DNA of 64,000 bases, from assembly GCF_943193005.1 (NCBI RefSeq), contig NZ_CALPCH010000001.1, positions 1 through 64,000 of the forward strand. The letters run 5' to 3'. The notes under the pieces are model-generated. The model saw only the letters and a list, made by a program, of their open reading frames with translations, had not been told where the DNA came from and did not search any database. The translations under genes were made by a program, and so were the position numbers. Source of the DNA: Pumilibacter intestinalis (GTDB lineage: Bacteria; Bacillota; Clostridia; Christensenellales; Pumilibacteraceae). This document shows positions 1-7,907 of this stretch, piece after piece. Numbering within the stretch: the stretch's first letter is position 1; every line of letters starts with the position of its first letter.

Positions 1-100
1 GGAACAAGTACAGTCACTATTCCGTTCTCATGCAAGAGATTGCTTCGTCGCAGTGCTCCTCGCAATGACAAGAAAGCAGTGGCAATCCCATCCGTTAGAA
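1..100. repeat. Dispersed palindromic repeat, left edge of window
   Basis: Truncated copy of the palindromic repeat family found throughout the window. It shows the arm TCGCAATGAC, the core TTCTCATGCAAGAGATTG and a GGCAATCCCAT arm. No coding sequence is visible before the acetate kinase gene. Bases 101-163 carry the short leader and the ribosome binding region of ackA. Confidence 0.8.
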
Positions 101-163
101 ACTAAACCAACACTGTTGCGTTAACGTCGAACAAAAAATAAAAAAGAAAGGAAATAGGAAAAA

Positions 164-1366
164 ATGAAAATACTTGTTATAAACGCGGGAAGCAGTTCTC
201 TGAAGTATCAGCTCATAGATATGGAAACCGAAGCCGTTATGGCTAAGGGCGTGTGCGAGCGCATAGGCATAGACGGAAGCATGCTCACGCATAAAGTCGG
301 CAAAGCCGAAACGGTTATAAAGTCGCCCATGCCCGACCATAACGAAGCCATTCGGCTTGTGCTCGAGGCTCTCGTGGATAAAAAGCACGGAGTTGTAAAG
401 AGCATGAGCGAGATTGGCGCGGTGGGGCACAGAATGGTGCATTCCGCCGAGGATTTCACCGAGTCGGTGCTCGTTACCGATAAGGTAATGGAAATCTGCC
501 GCAACAACGGCGAACTTGCGCCGCTCCATCAGCCTGCGAACATAATAGGGGTGGAGGCGTGCAAAAAGGCTATGCCGGGCGTTCCCATGGCTTTGGTGTT
601 CGATACGGCGTTCCACCACACAATGCCCAAAAAAGCGTACATGTACGGACTGCCTTACGAGTATTACAAAGACTACAAGGTGCGCCGCTACGGCTTCCAC
701 GGAACGAGTCATAAGTTTGTGGCGAGCGAAGCCGCAAAGTTTGTGGGCAAAGATATAAAAGACCTTAAAATCATAACCTGCCACCTCGGCAACGGTTCTT
801 CGATAAGCGCGGTAAACGGCGGCAAGTGCGTGGACACCTCCATGGGCTTCACGCCGCTCGAGGGGCTTCCCATGGGCACGCGTTGCGGCGATATAGACCC
901 GTCGGTAATCGAGTACATGATGGGCAAAACGGGCATGAACGTGCACGATATGCTCAACGTATGCAACAAAAAGTCGGGCATGCTCGGCTTGAGCGGAGTT
1001 TCGAGCGATTTCCGAGACCTTACCGCGGCGGCGGAAAAGGGCGACGAACGTGCAATTCTCGCGCTCGACGTGTTCGGCTACACCGTTAAAAAATTCGTGG
1101 GCGCGTATGCCGCGGCAATGAACGGACTCGACGTTTTGGTGTTTACCGCGGGCGTGGGCGAGCACACCCCCGAGGTGCGCGAGCGCGTTGCCGAAAACAT
1201 GGAATATCTCGGTATAAAGATAGACGAGAAGAAAAACTACAGCGGCGAGCGCGGAATAGCACGCGAGCTTTCCACTCCCGACTCGCGCGTTAAAGTGCTC
1301 ATTATTCCCACCAACGAAGAACTCGTTATAGCGAGAGAAACAAAGGAACTCGTGGAGAGTAAGTAA
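164..1366 (+). CDS. ackA: Acetate/propionate kinase
   Basis: A 400-residue acetokinase, the usual family length. It moves phosphate between acyl-phosphate and ADP, giving ATP and acetate or propionate. The N-terminal NAGSSS phosphate loop (about residues 7-12), GHRMVHS (88-94), FDTAFH (146-151) and [10 protein letters not shown] (174-183) are all family signatures. The ATG follows a GGAAATAGG purine stretch. It lies just upstream of the microcompartment genes, so it probably completes the PduL branch: propionyl-CoA to propionyl-phosphate to propionate. No encapsulation peptide is visible, so it is probably cytosolic and may also serve general acetate formation. The acetate versus propionate preference cannot be read from sequence. 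Confidence 0.96.
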   Translation: MKILVINAGSSSLKYQLIDMETEAVMAKGVCERIGIDGSMLTHKVGKAETVIKSPMPDHNEAIRLVLEALVDKKHGVVKSMSEIGAVGHRMVHSAEDFTESVLVTDKVMEICRNNGELAPLHQPANIIGVEACKKAMPGVPMALVFDTAFHHTMPKKAYMYGLPYEYYKDYKVRRYGFHGTSHKFVASEAAKFVGKDIKDLKIITCHLGNGSSISAVNGGKCVDTSMGFTPLEGLPMGTRCGDIDPSVIEYMMGKTGMNVHDMLNVCNKKSGMLGLSGVSSDFRDLTAAAEKGDERAILALDVFGYTVKKFVGAYAAAMNGLDVLVFTAGVGEHTPEVRERVAENMEYLGIKIDEKKNYSGERGIARELSTPDSRVKVLIIPTNEELVIARETKELVESK

Positions 1367-1368
1367 AA

Positions 1369-2181
1369 GTGTCGCTTAAAACAAGACGCATACTGTTTAT
1401 ACTGTTTTTTGCTTTGTGCGCAGGCGTGGTATCTTTGGGCGTAGTGCTCGACATAAGAGAGTTGACCGCCGCGGGCATAATCGTGTTTGTGAGCGGTTGC
1501 GTTGCCGTTGCGGTTATTCTTTCTATGGTTTCCGTCGTGAAAATCGTTAAAAAACCTTCGGGCGACGAGGACGATGAAACGTGCGAGGACTCCGAAACCG
1601 ACGAATACGCAACCGACCGCGACGAAAAAAATGCGAACTCCGCAAACGATGAGGAACTTCGCATGATAGAAGAGATAAACTCCGCGTCGGGCGCGGAAAA
1701 CCGCATTGCCTATGCTCGGCATGCCGTATCCGACGCAAAAAAGGCGTATGCCGCTTCCGATAAAAAAACGAGAGTTTTGGGGCGTATATTTTTGACGGCG
1801 CTTCTCGCATTGATTTTCGGCGGCGTGGCGTTTACCTTTTTGGGCTATTACGTAGTCGGGCTGTCGTGTTTGGGCGGTTTTGCGGGCATTATTCTTATTG
1901 CGGTTATAACCGTATCTATAAAACAGCGCATTTCGCTTGGCGGCAAAGGTTTCGAAGAAGAAGTTTTCGACGCTACGGTTAAGTTGAGCGTGATTTCGAG
2001 CAAGCGCACGCAAGAAAACAACGACGTAATCACGATAACGGACGTGGTGTATAAAATTATTTTAGACGTGAACGGCGAAGAAAAAATCGCTTATTCGCGC
2101 ACTTGCTACAACGAGGGCGACTCGGTAAAAGTCCGTTTGCACGAAAAGAGCAAATCCGCCGCCATGATAGATGAAGATTAG
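1369..2181 (+). CDS. Hypothetical membrane protein
   Basis: A 270-residue protein with a GTG start two bases after the ackA stop, so it is probably co-transcribed with ackA. Two hydrophobic segments lie in residues ~5-57. A charged acidic linker (~60-100) follows, then a second pair of hydrophobic segments (~128-180) and a soluble C-terminal domain of ~90 residues rich in beta-type sequence. No catalytic motif is recognised. A transcription terminator follows, so it ends the ackA unit. A role in the microcompartment pathway cannot be claimed from position alone. Confidence 0.75.
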   Translation: MSLKTRRILFILFFALCAGVVSLGVVLDIRELTAAGIIVFVSGCVAVAVILSMVSVVKIVKKPSGDEDDETCEDSETDEYATDRDEKNANSANDEELRMIEEINSASGAENRIAYARHAVSDAKKAYAASDKKTRVLGRIFLTALLALIFGGVAFTFLGYYVVGLSCLGGFAGIILIAVITVSIKQRISLGGKGFEEEVFDATVKLSVISSKRTQENNDVITITDVVYKIILDVNGEEKIAYSRTCYNEGDSVKVRLHEKSKSAAMIDED

Positions 2182-2207
2182 AGGCGGCAAACGCCGTATT
2201 TGCAAAT

Positions 2208-2246
2208 AACCACAAGAACACAATTTGGTTTTTGTGGTTTTTCTTT
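2208..2246 (+). terminator. Rho-independent terminator after ackA unit
   Basis: AACCACAA (2208-2215) pairs with TTGTGGTT (2232-2239) across a 16-nt loop and is followed by a T-rich tail. It separates the ackA transcript from the glycyl radical enzyme promoter directly downstream. Confidence 0.6.
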
Positions 2247-2256
2247 TATATAACCG

Positions 2257-2285
2257 TTGACATGTGTGGGATTATGTGGTATACT
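2257..2285 (+). promoter_or_regulatory. Sigma-A promoter of the glycyl radical enzyme operon
   Basis: TTGACA (2257-2262), a 17-nt spacer and TATACT (2280-2285) form a near-consensus housekeeping promoter. The predicted start of transcription is near 2292, about 60 nt before the start codon chosen at 2354. Confidence 0.85.
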
Positions 2286-2292
2286 ACACTAA

Positions 2293-2319
2293 ACGGTATA
2301 CTCATAGCGACTATACCGT
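2293..2319. promoter_or_regulatory. Inverted repeat at the transcription start (putative operator)
   Basis: ACGGTATA (2293-2300) and TATACCGT (2312-2319) are perfect inverted arms around an 11-nt spacer. They begin at the expected transcription start. This position suits a repressor roadblock, perhaps for the DeoR protein at the end of the locus (inference), or a hairpin at the mRNA 5' end. Confidence 0.55.
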
Positions 2320-2353
2320 AGAGCAAAATTTGCTTTGCAAAATCAAGAGGGAC

Positions 2354-4882
2354 ATGAGCATGAAATTCGAAATAAAAGAGTGCGATAAAACGCCGAGAAT
2401 AACCAAACTCGTAGACGACCTTTTCAAAAAGATGCCGCAGATTGAGCATTACCGCGCCGTGCTTTATACGGAGTCGTTCCGTTCAACCGAGGGCGAGCCC
2501 ATAGTGCTCAGAAAGGCGAAAGCGTTTTACAACGTGTGCAAAAACATTCCCATAGTTATCCGCGACGGCGAACTTATAGTGGGAGCGAACTCGGTGAGCC
2601 CGCGCTCGTGTCCCACCTTTCCCGAGTTTTCGTTCGAGTGGCTGGAGAGCGAATTCGACACCGTTGCCACACGTTCCGCCGACCCTTTCGAGATAAGCGA
2701 GGAAAGCAAAGCGGCATTGCGCGAGGTTCACAAATATTGGCGCGGAAAGACCACGAGCGAGCTTGCAACCTCGTATATGGCGCCCGAGGCACGCACGGCG
2801 TTTGCGCACAATATGTTCACTCCCGGCAATTACTTTTACAACGGCATAGGGCACGTAACCGTGCAATACGATACCGTTATAAACGAGGGACTCGACTCGA
2901 TAACCGCTCGCGCCGCGAAAGAGCTTGAAAAAGCGAGCGTTGCCGACGCCGACTACGCCCGCCGTTCGGCGTTCTTAAAGGCGGTAATAGTTGCGTGCGA
3001 GGCGGCAAAACTTTACGCCGCGCGTTACGCCGAACTTGCCGCGTCGCAAGCCGCCAAAGAAAAAGACCTCGCTCGCAAATCCGAGCTTGAAAAGATAGCG
3101 CAAAACTGCGCGAGAGTGCCCGCCAAGCCCGCACGCGACTTTTGGGAAGCGTGCCAATCCTTTTGGTTCGTTCAGCAACTCTTGCAGCTCGAGTCGAGCG
3201 GCCACAGCATAAGCCCCGGCAGGTTCGACCAATATATGTATCCCCATTACGCCGCCGACCTTAAGAGCGGCAAAATCACGCGCGACAGGGCGCAGGAACT
3301 TATCGATTGCATATTCGTTAAACTCAACGACCTCAACAAAGTGCGCGACGCGGCTTCGGCGGAGGGCTTTGCCGGCTACTCGCTTTTCCAAAACATGATA
3401 GTGGGCGGGCAGAACGCCGACGGCATAGACGTAACCAACGACTTGTCGGTTATGTGCATAGTGGCGTCTAAGCACGTGATGTTGCCGCAACCGTCGCTTT
3501 CCATAAGAGTATGGAACGGCAGTCCGCACGAGCTTTTGATAAAGGCGGCGGAACTTACGCGCACCGGCGTGGGATTGCCCGCATACTACAACGACGAAGT
3601 TATAATACCGTCGCTCATAAGCCGCGGGCTTACCATGGCTGACGCTCGCAACTATAATATTATAGGTTGCGTAGAGCCGCAGTGCCCCGGCAAAACCGAC
3701 GGCTGGCACGACGCGGCGTTCTTCAACATGTGCCGCCCGCTCGAAATGGTGTTTTCGCGCGGCATAGATAAGGGCGAGCAGGTGGGGCTCGATACGGGCG
3801 ACGTGCGCGACTTTGACACTTACGAAAAGTTTAAGCAGGCTTACGTTAAGCAGATGAATTACGCAATAGAACTGCTCGTAAACGCCGACAACGCCATAGA
3901 TTACGCGCACATGGAGCTTGCTCCGCTCGCGCTCGAAAGCTGTCTTGTAGACGATTGCATAGCGAGCGGCAAGAGCCTTCAGGAGGGCGGCGCGATTTAT
4001 AACTTTACCGGTCCGCAGGGCTTCGGCGTGGCTAACATGGGCGACGCGCTGTACTGCGTGAAAAAGCTGGTGTTCGACCAAAAGAAATTTACGCTCGAGG
4101 AATTAAAACGCGCACTGTACTACAATTTCGGCAATCTTACCGAGGAGCGGGTTGCGGATATCACCGCCGACGTGGTTAGAGCCATGCAGGCGAGCGGCAA
4201 AGCGGTTTCGGAAAAGGAAATACCCACGGTGCTCGGCGGCGTTATTTCGTCGCTTACCGACTCCGACAAAAAGCGGTTTGCCGACATAAAGAGCATGATA
4301 GACGGCGTTGTGCATTTCGGCAACGACGACGACGAAGCCGACGCGTTTGCGAGAGAGGCGGCGTACATGTATACCCGTCCGCTCGAAACCTACAAAAACC
4401 CGCGCGGCGGAATGTTTCAGGCGGGGCTGTATCCCGTTTCGGCAAACGTGCCGCTCGGAGCGCAGACGGGAGCTACTCCCGACGGAAGATTTGCCTACGC
4501 GCCCGTTGCCGACGGCGTAAGTCCCACGGCGGGGCGGGACGTGAGCGGGCCTACCGCCACGGCTAACTCGGTGAGCAAGCTCGACCATTTCATAGCGAGC
4601 AACGGAACTTTGTTCAATCAGAAATTTCACCCGTCGGCTCTTGCGGGCAGGGAGGGGCTTGAAAAGTTCGTTGCGCTCATTCGCACCTATTTCGACCAAA
4701 AGGGAAGCCACATGCAGTTCAACGTGGTTAGCCGCGAAACGCTTTTGGACGCGCAAAAACACCCCGAAAATTACAAGCACCTCGTTGTGCGCGTAGCCGG
4801 TTACAGTGCGCTCTTTACCACTCTTTCGCGCTCTTTGCAAGACGATATTATTAACCGCACGGAACAAGCCTGGGGAAATTAG
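2354..4882 (+). CDS. Glycyl radical enzyme, B12-independent 1,2-propanediol dehydratase type
   Basis: An 842-residue glycyl radical enzyme. Predicted role: dehydration of 1,2-propanediol to propanal by a radical mechanism inside the microcompartment. The active-site motif GCVEP places the thiyl cysteine at about residue 439 and the catalytic glutamate at 441. The glycyl loop RVAGYSA puts the radical glycine at about 816. GCVEP is shared by glycerol, propanediol and choline enzymes. The neighbouring lactaldehyde-producing aldolase and rhamnose genes favour propanediol. The start at 2354 follows AAGAGGG; a longer reading from 2264 would begin inside the promoter. The protein starts directly with the catalytic domain, with no clear N-terminal encapsulation helix, unlike five other enzymes here. 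Confidence 0.93.
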   Translation: MSMKFEIKECDKTPRITKLVDDLFKKMPQIEHYRAVLYTESFRSTEGEPIVLRKAKAFYNVCKNIPIVIRDGELIVGANSVSPRSCPTFPEFSFEWLESEFDTVATRSADPFEISEESKAALREVHKYWRGKTTSELATSYMAPEARTAFAHNMFTPGNYFYNGIGHVTVQYDTVINEGLDSITARAAKELEKASVADADYARRSAFLKAVIVACEAAKLYAARYAELAASQAAKEKDLARKSELEKIAQNCARVPAKPARDFWEACQSFWFVQQLLQLESSGHSISPGRFDQYMYPHYAADLKSGKITRDRAQELIDCIFVKLNDLNKVRDAASAEGFAGYSLFQNMIVGGQNADGIDVTNDLSVMCIVASKHVMLPQPSLSIRVWNGSPHELLIKAAELTRTGVGLPAYYNDEVIIPSLISRGLTMADARNYNIIGCVEPQCPGKTDGWHDAAFFNMCRPLEMVFSRGIDKGEQVGLDTGDVRDFDTYEKFKQAYVKQMNYAIELLVNADNAIDYAHMELAPLALESCLVDDCIASGKSLQEGGAIYNFTGPQGFGVANMGDALYCVKKLVFDQKKFTLEELKRALYYNFGNLTEERVADITADVVRAMQASGKAVSEKEIPTVLGGVISSLTDSDKKRFADIKSMIDGVVHFGNDDDEADAFAREAAYMYTRPLETYKNPRGGMFQAGLYPVSANVPLGAQTGATPDGRFAYAPVADGVSPTAGRDVSGPTATANSVSKLDHFIASNGTLFNQKFHPSALAGREGLEKFVALIRTYFDQKGSHMQFNVVSRETLLDAQKHPENYKHLVVRVAGYSALFTTLSRSLQDDIINRTEQAWGN

Positions 4883-5186
4883 CGGCGGCATATACAAGCA
4901 CATATACGCGCTACGTGCTTGTGCCCACGTGGTCACGTACGTTTAAGTACGCTCCCGTGCGGGCACTGCGCCTGTTGCGCGTCTCTGCACTTGTCTCTGC
5001 AGCCTCGGCACCTTGTCATTGCGAGCGTAGCGAAGCAATCCCCTGCATGAGAAAGCAAAAGTAACTTTTCCTGCTCCATGCCCGAGATTGCCACGGGTGC
5101 GAGCACCCTCGCAATGACAATATTACTAATCCCGTCATTGCGAGGCATGAAATGCCGAAGCAATCCCCTGCATGAGAAATATTTGA
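4883..5186. repeat. Intergenic repeats between dehydratase and activase genes
   Basis: This gap of about 300 bases has no gene. Its first part contains the hairpin GTACGTTTAAGTAC and a CGTGCGGGCACTGCGCCTGT segment (4956-4975), of which 19 nt recur near 9419. From about 5015 onward it holds two palindromic repeat units, with arms at 5015, 5108-5118 and 5134 and inner hairpins such as GGCATGAAATGCC and GGGTGCGAGCACCC. It splits two genes that should be co-expressed. Confidence 0.85.
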
Positions 5187-5192
5187 GGAAAT

Positions 5193-5984
5193 ATGACCGA
5201 CAACGACGTAAAAGGACGAATATTCGATATTCAACGCTACTCGATACACGACGGGCGGGGCATTCGCACCATAGTGTTTCTCAAGGGGTGCGTTTTGCGG
5301 TGCAGATGGTGTTGTAATCCCGAGTCGCAAAGTTACGAGATACAAACCATGAAAACGCAAGACGGAGTAAAAACCGTTGGGCGCGACGTAACCGTGGGCG
5401 AGGTTATGGAAACGGTGGAGCGCGACCGCGGCTATTACAGGCGGAGCGGCGGCGGGCTTACTCTTTCGGGCGGAGAGAGTTTGTGTCAGCCCGAGTTTGC
5501 GCTTGCGCTCCTCAGAGAAGCCAAATCGCGGGGCATAAGCACGGCGATAGAGAGCATGGGGTGCGCCGAGTGGAGTACCGTAGAAAAACTGTTGCCGTAT
5601 ATAGACCAATATCTGCTCGATATAAAACATACTAATCCCCAAAAGCACCGCGAATTTACGGGCAAGTCCAACGAACTCATGCTCGAGAACGCGAAAAAGA
5701 TTGCGGCGAGCGGACTCACCGAACTTACGGTGCGCGTGCCCGTTGTGCCCACGTTCAACGCGAGCAGGGAGGAGATTGCCGCCATAGCGAGGTTTGCCGA
5801 TGCTCTTTCGGGAGTTGCGGGGTTGCACTTACTGCCGTATCACCGTTTGGGGCAAGATAAATACGAGGGACTGGGGCGCGAATACTCCATGGCGGATATA
5901 GTTCCGCCGAGCGGCGAACTTATGAACGAATTACTCGAAACGGCGAAGGCAAATTGCAATTTGCACTGCCAAATCGGAGGCTGA
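5193..5984 (+). CDS. Glycyl radical enzyme activating enzyme (radical SAM)
   Basis: A 263-residue radical SAM activase that would install the glycyl radical on the dehydratase. The CxxxCxxC cluster motif is at Cys33, Cys37 and Cys40 (GCVLRCRWC), and the SAM-binding SGGES lies near 92-96. Only ~45 residues of ordinary sequence separate these motifs. The eight-cysteine ferredoxin-like insert found in many glycerol, choline and hydroxyphenylacetate activases is absent, so the architecture is like pyruvate formate-lyase activase. The ATG follows TTTGAGGAA. Function is assigned from the family and from adjacency to the dehydratase gene. Confidence 0.93.
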   Translation: MTDNDVKGRIFDIQRYSIHDGRGIRTIVFLKGCVLRCRWCCNPESQSYEIQTMKTQDGVKTVGRDVTVGEVMETVERDRGYYRRSGGGLTLSGGESLCQPEFALALLREAKSRGISTAIESMGCAEWSTVEKLLPYIDQYLLDIKHTNPQKHREFTGKSNELMLENAKKIAASGLTELTVRVPVVPTFNASREEIAAIARFADALSGVAGLHLLPYHRLGQDKYEGLGREYSMADIVPPSGELMNELLETAKANCNLHCQIGG

Positions 5985-6105
5985 ACGGGCATAATGCCCG
6001 AGATTGGGCTGTTCGCATAGCACCCTCGCAATGACGAGAACCGCACCCCTGTCATTGCGAGCGAACGCAGTGAGCGTGGCAATCTCAAACATGAGGAAAA
6101 TCAGG
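5985..6105. repeat. Palindromic repeat between activase and shell-protein genes
   Basis: One and a half units of the dispersed palindrome: reverse arm CTCGCAATGAC near 6024-6034, then GTCATTGCGAG at 6051 with the inner hairpin GCGAACGCAGTGAGCG and GTGGCAATCTC. A separate gene-specific Shine-Dalgarno (AGGAGG) follows for the next gene. Confidence 0.85.
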
Positions 6106-6115
6106 AGGCTGAAAA

Positions 6116-6466
6116 ATGGAACTCGAAGAAAAAATGCGCATAGTGCAAGAACTCGTGCCGGGCAAACAAATCTCGCTCGCGCACATCATAGCAAATCCCG
6201 ACGAGTCGTTTTATGCCGCCGCGGGTTTGGAAAACAAGGGCGGCGCGATAGGAATAGTGAATACCTCTCCCGCGGAGTTCGCGCTCATTGCGGGCGATAT
6301 TGGGGTAAAGGCGTCGGGCGTGAAGATTGTGCACATTGATTATCACGACAGCGGCACGCTCATTCTTACCGGCGAGGTGAGCCAAATGCAGTCGGCTCTT
6401 TCGGCTATTTCGGACTACTGCCGCAGTAAACTCGATTTTTCGGTGTGCGAAATAACAAAGACCTGA
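6116..6466 (+). CDS. EutS/PduU-like circularly permuted BMC-H shell protein
   Basis: A 116-residue single BMC-domain protein. The N-terminus, with VPGKQISLAHIIANP near residues 14-28, is the hallmark of the EutS/PduU group. In that group the BMC fold is circularly permuted and the extra N-terminal strand forms a small beta-barrel over the hexamer pore. It ends with CEITKT, like EutS. It would be a structural facet component of the shell. Start: ATG after AGGAGGCTGAAAA. It lies upstream of the second promoter of the locus, so it belongs to the dehydratase-activase transcript. Confidence 0.92.
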   Translation: MELEEKMRIVQELVPGKQISLAHIIANPDESFYAAAGLENKGGAIGIVNTSPAEFALIAGDIGVKASGVKIVHIDYHDSGTLILTGEVSQMQSALSAISDYCRSKLDFSVCEITKT

Positions 6467-6505
6467 TAAAACCATAACAATTCACGCAAAACCACATAAA
6501 AAGTA

Positions 6506-6534
6506 TTGACATTTTGCGCGGTACGCGTTATAAT
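6506..6534 (+). promoter_or_regulatory. Promoter of the aldolase/shell operon
   Basis: TTGACA (6506-6511), a 17-nt spacer and TATAAT (6529-6534) form a perfect-consensus sigma-A promoter. The spacer contains the GC-rich near-palindrome GCGCGGTACGCG, a possible operator. The start is expected near 6541, leaving a ~50-nt leader. Confidence 0.9.
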
Positions 6535-6592
6535 ATAGAAAAACAACAACAAAAAACAAAAAGAAACCACACAAAACAAGGAGTAAATAAAA

Positions 6593-7408
6593 ATGGTAAA
6601 CGAGTTTGAAATCAAAAAGCAGATTTGCGATATCGGCAAGCGCATTTACAACCGCGGCATGGTTGCGAACAACGACGGAAACATTTCGGTTAAAATTTCC
6701 GAAAACGAGTTTCTTTGCACTCCCACCGGCGTTAGCAAAGGATTTATGACTCCCGAGTTCATATGCAAAGTAGACGCAACCGGCAAGGTTATACAGGCGA
6801 ACGCGGGCTTTAAGCCGTCGAGCGAAATAAAGATGCACATGCGCGTTTACAAAGAACGCCCCGACGTTAAATCGGTAGTTCACGCTCACCCGATGTACGC
6901 AACGGCGTTTGCCATAGCGGGAATCCCGCTCACTCAGCCCATAATGCCCGAAGCGGTTATCGCGCTCGGTTGCGTGCCCATCGCAAAATACGGCACTCCG
7001 TCCACCAACGAAATACCCGACGCCGTTTCCGAATACGTGCAGTATTTCGACGCGGTGCTCCTCGAGAACCACGGCGCGCTCACTTTCTCGGACAGCCTTT
7101 TGGCGGCATACAACAAAATGGAGTCGGTGGAATTCTACGCTCAGCTCCTTTACCTGTCCCGTCAGCTCGGCGGACCCAAAGAGCTCAGCGACGCGCAGGT
7201 ACAGCGTTTGTACGAAATTCGCCGTCAGTTCGGCATGACGGGTAAGCACCCCGCAAACCTTTGCCCCAACAACAAAGACGGAAAGCCTTCCTGCCACAAC
7301 TGCGGCGGAAAGAATTCCTGCTCGGGCAACTGCGGCGGCTCGGCTAACGCGAGCGAAGAACTCGTAAAGAACATCACCGCAAAAGTTATAAAGGAACTCG
7401 GTTTATAA
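6593..7408 (+). CDS. Class II aldolase (L-fuculose/L-rhamnulose-1-phosphate) with encapsulation peptide
   Basis: A 271-residue zinc class II aldolase. Expected reaction: cleavage of fuculose-1-P or rhamnulose-1-P to DHAP and L-lactaldehyde. Zinc ligands are the HAHP histidines (97, 99) and His160 in ENHGAL; Glu78 in SSE is the catalytic acid/base position. The core ends near residue 215. It continues into a Gly/Cys-rich linker (Cys224, 234, 237, 243, 247) and a C-terminal amphipathic helix (254-271, SEELVKNITAKVIKELGL), a typical shell-targeting peptide. Distant rhaA and rhaB suggest rhamnulose-1-P as the substrate. No fucose genes are seen in the window. Confidence 0.93.
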   Translation: MVNEFEIKKQICDIGKRIYNRGMVANNDGNISVKISENEFLCTPTGVSKGFMTPEFICKVDATGKVIQANAGFKPSSEIKMHMRVYKERPDVKSVVHAHPMYATAFAIAGIPLTQPIMPEAVIALGCVPIAKYGTPSTNEIPDAVSEYVQYFDAVLLENHGALTFSDSLLAAYNKMESVEFYAQLLYLSRQLGGPKELSDAQVQRLYEIRRQFGMTGKHPANLCPNNKDGKPSCHNCGGKNSCSGNCGGSANASEELVKNITAKVIKELGL

Positions 7409-7409
7409 A

Positions 7410-7907
7410 ATGAACGCCGCGGACGTGGAAAAAATAGTGAGTGCCGCGGTAAAGCAGGCTCTCGGCAAGCGCACATGCGTGCGGAAAGAGCACGCCGTAA
7501 CGCTTGCATGCGCCGAAGCGGTAATAAAGAAAGTGTTCGAAGAAGCCGCGGCAATGGGGCTTAACGCCATAGCGGCGGTAGCCGACGAGGGCGCGAACAC
7601 CGTTGCGGCAATGCGCATGGACGGCGCGATACTCGCAAGTTACGATATCGCGGTGAACAAGGCATACACCTCGGTTGCGCTCAAAATGCCCACCGAAAAA
7701 CTCGCCGAACTCGCCGCGCCGGGCGGGGAACTGTACGGAATACAGCACACGAACGGCGGCAAAATAGTAATATTCGGCGGCGGCGAACCGCTTTACTCAG
7801 GCGGCGAGGTAGTGGGAGCTATAGGCGTATCGGGCGGCACGCTTAAACAGGATACGGAGCTTGCGAAAGCGGGCAGAAAGTATTGGGAGAACGTAATATG
7901 TCATTAA
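7410..7907 (+). CDS. GlcG/HbpS (PduO C-terminal, DUF336) family protein
   Basis: A 165-residue protein of the GlcG/HbpS/PduO-C group, recognised by the Gly-rich strands VGAIGVSGG and GGKIVIFGGGEPLY. The biochemical role is unsettled; some members bind heme or corrinoids. A short N-terminal amphipathic helix (residues 4-19, ADVEKIVSAAVKQALG) looks like an encapsulation peptide, so it is probably cargo. The start is one base after the aldolase stop, and the end overlaps the next gene by 10 bases, so translation is probably coupled. No catalytic residues can be named. Confidence 0.85.
   Translation: MNAADVEKIVSAAVKQALGKRTCVRKEHAVTLACAEAVIKKVFEEAAAMGLNAIAAVADEGANTVAAMRMDGAILASYDIAVNKAYTSVALKMPTEKLAELAAPGGELYGIQHTNGGKIVIFGGGEPLYSGGEVVGAIGVSGGTLKQDTELAKAGRKYWENVICH

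Noticed and set aside
1237-2013. 258-codon minus-strand frame over the end of ackA and the membrane protein gene
   Set aside because: Antisense shadow without ribosome binding site, crossing two plus-strand genes.
2975-4081. Long minus-strand open frame (368 codons) opposite the dehydratase
   Set aside because: It is a shadow of a strongly conserved plus-strand gene, His/Val/Ala-rich with no ribosome binding site or motif.
2354-4882. Choline TMA-lyase identity for the glycyl radical enzyme
   Set aside because: GCVEP is shared with CutC, but the locus has a lactaldehyde-producing aldolase and no choline transporter or EutBC/CutF-type context.
2200-6600. A copy of the rhaA operator (GTTACA-N5-TGTAAC) at the microcompartment promoters
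   Set aside because: Looked for near both promoters and not found; only different inverted repeats occur.
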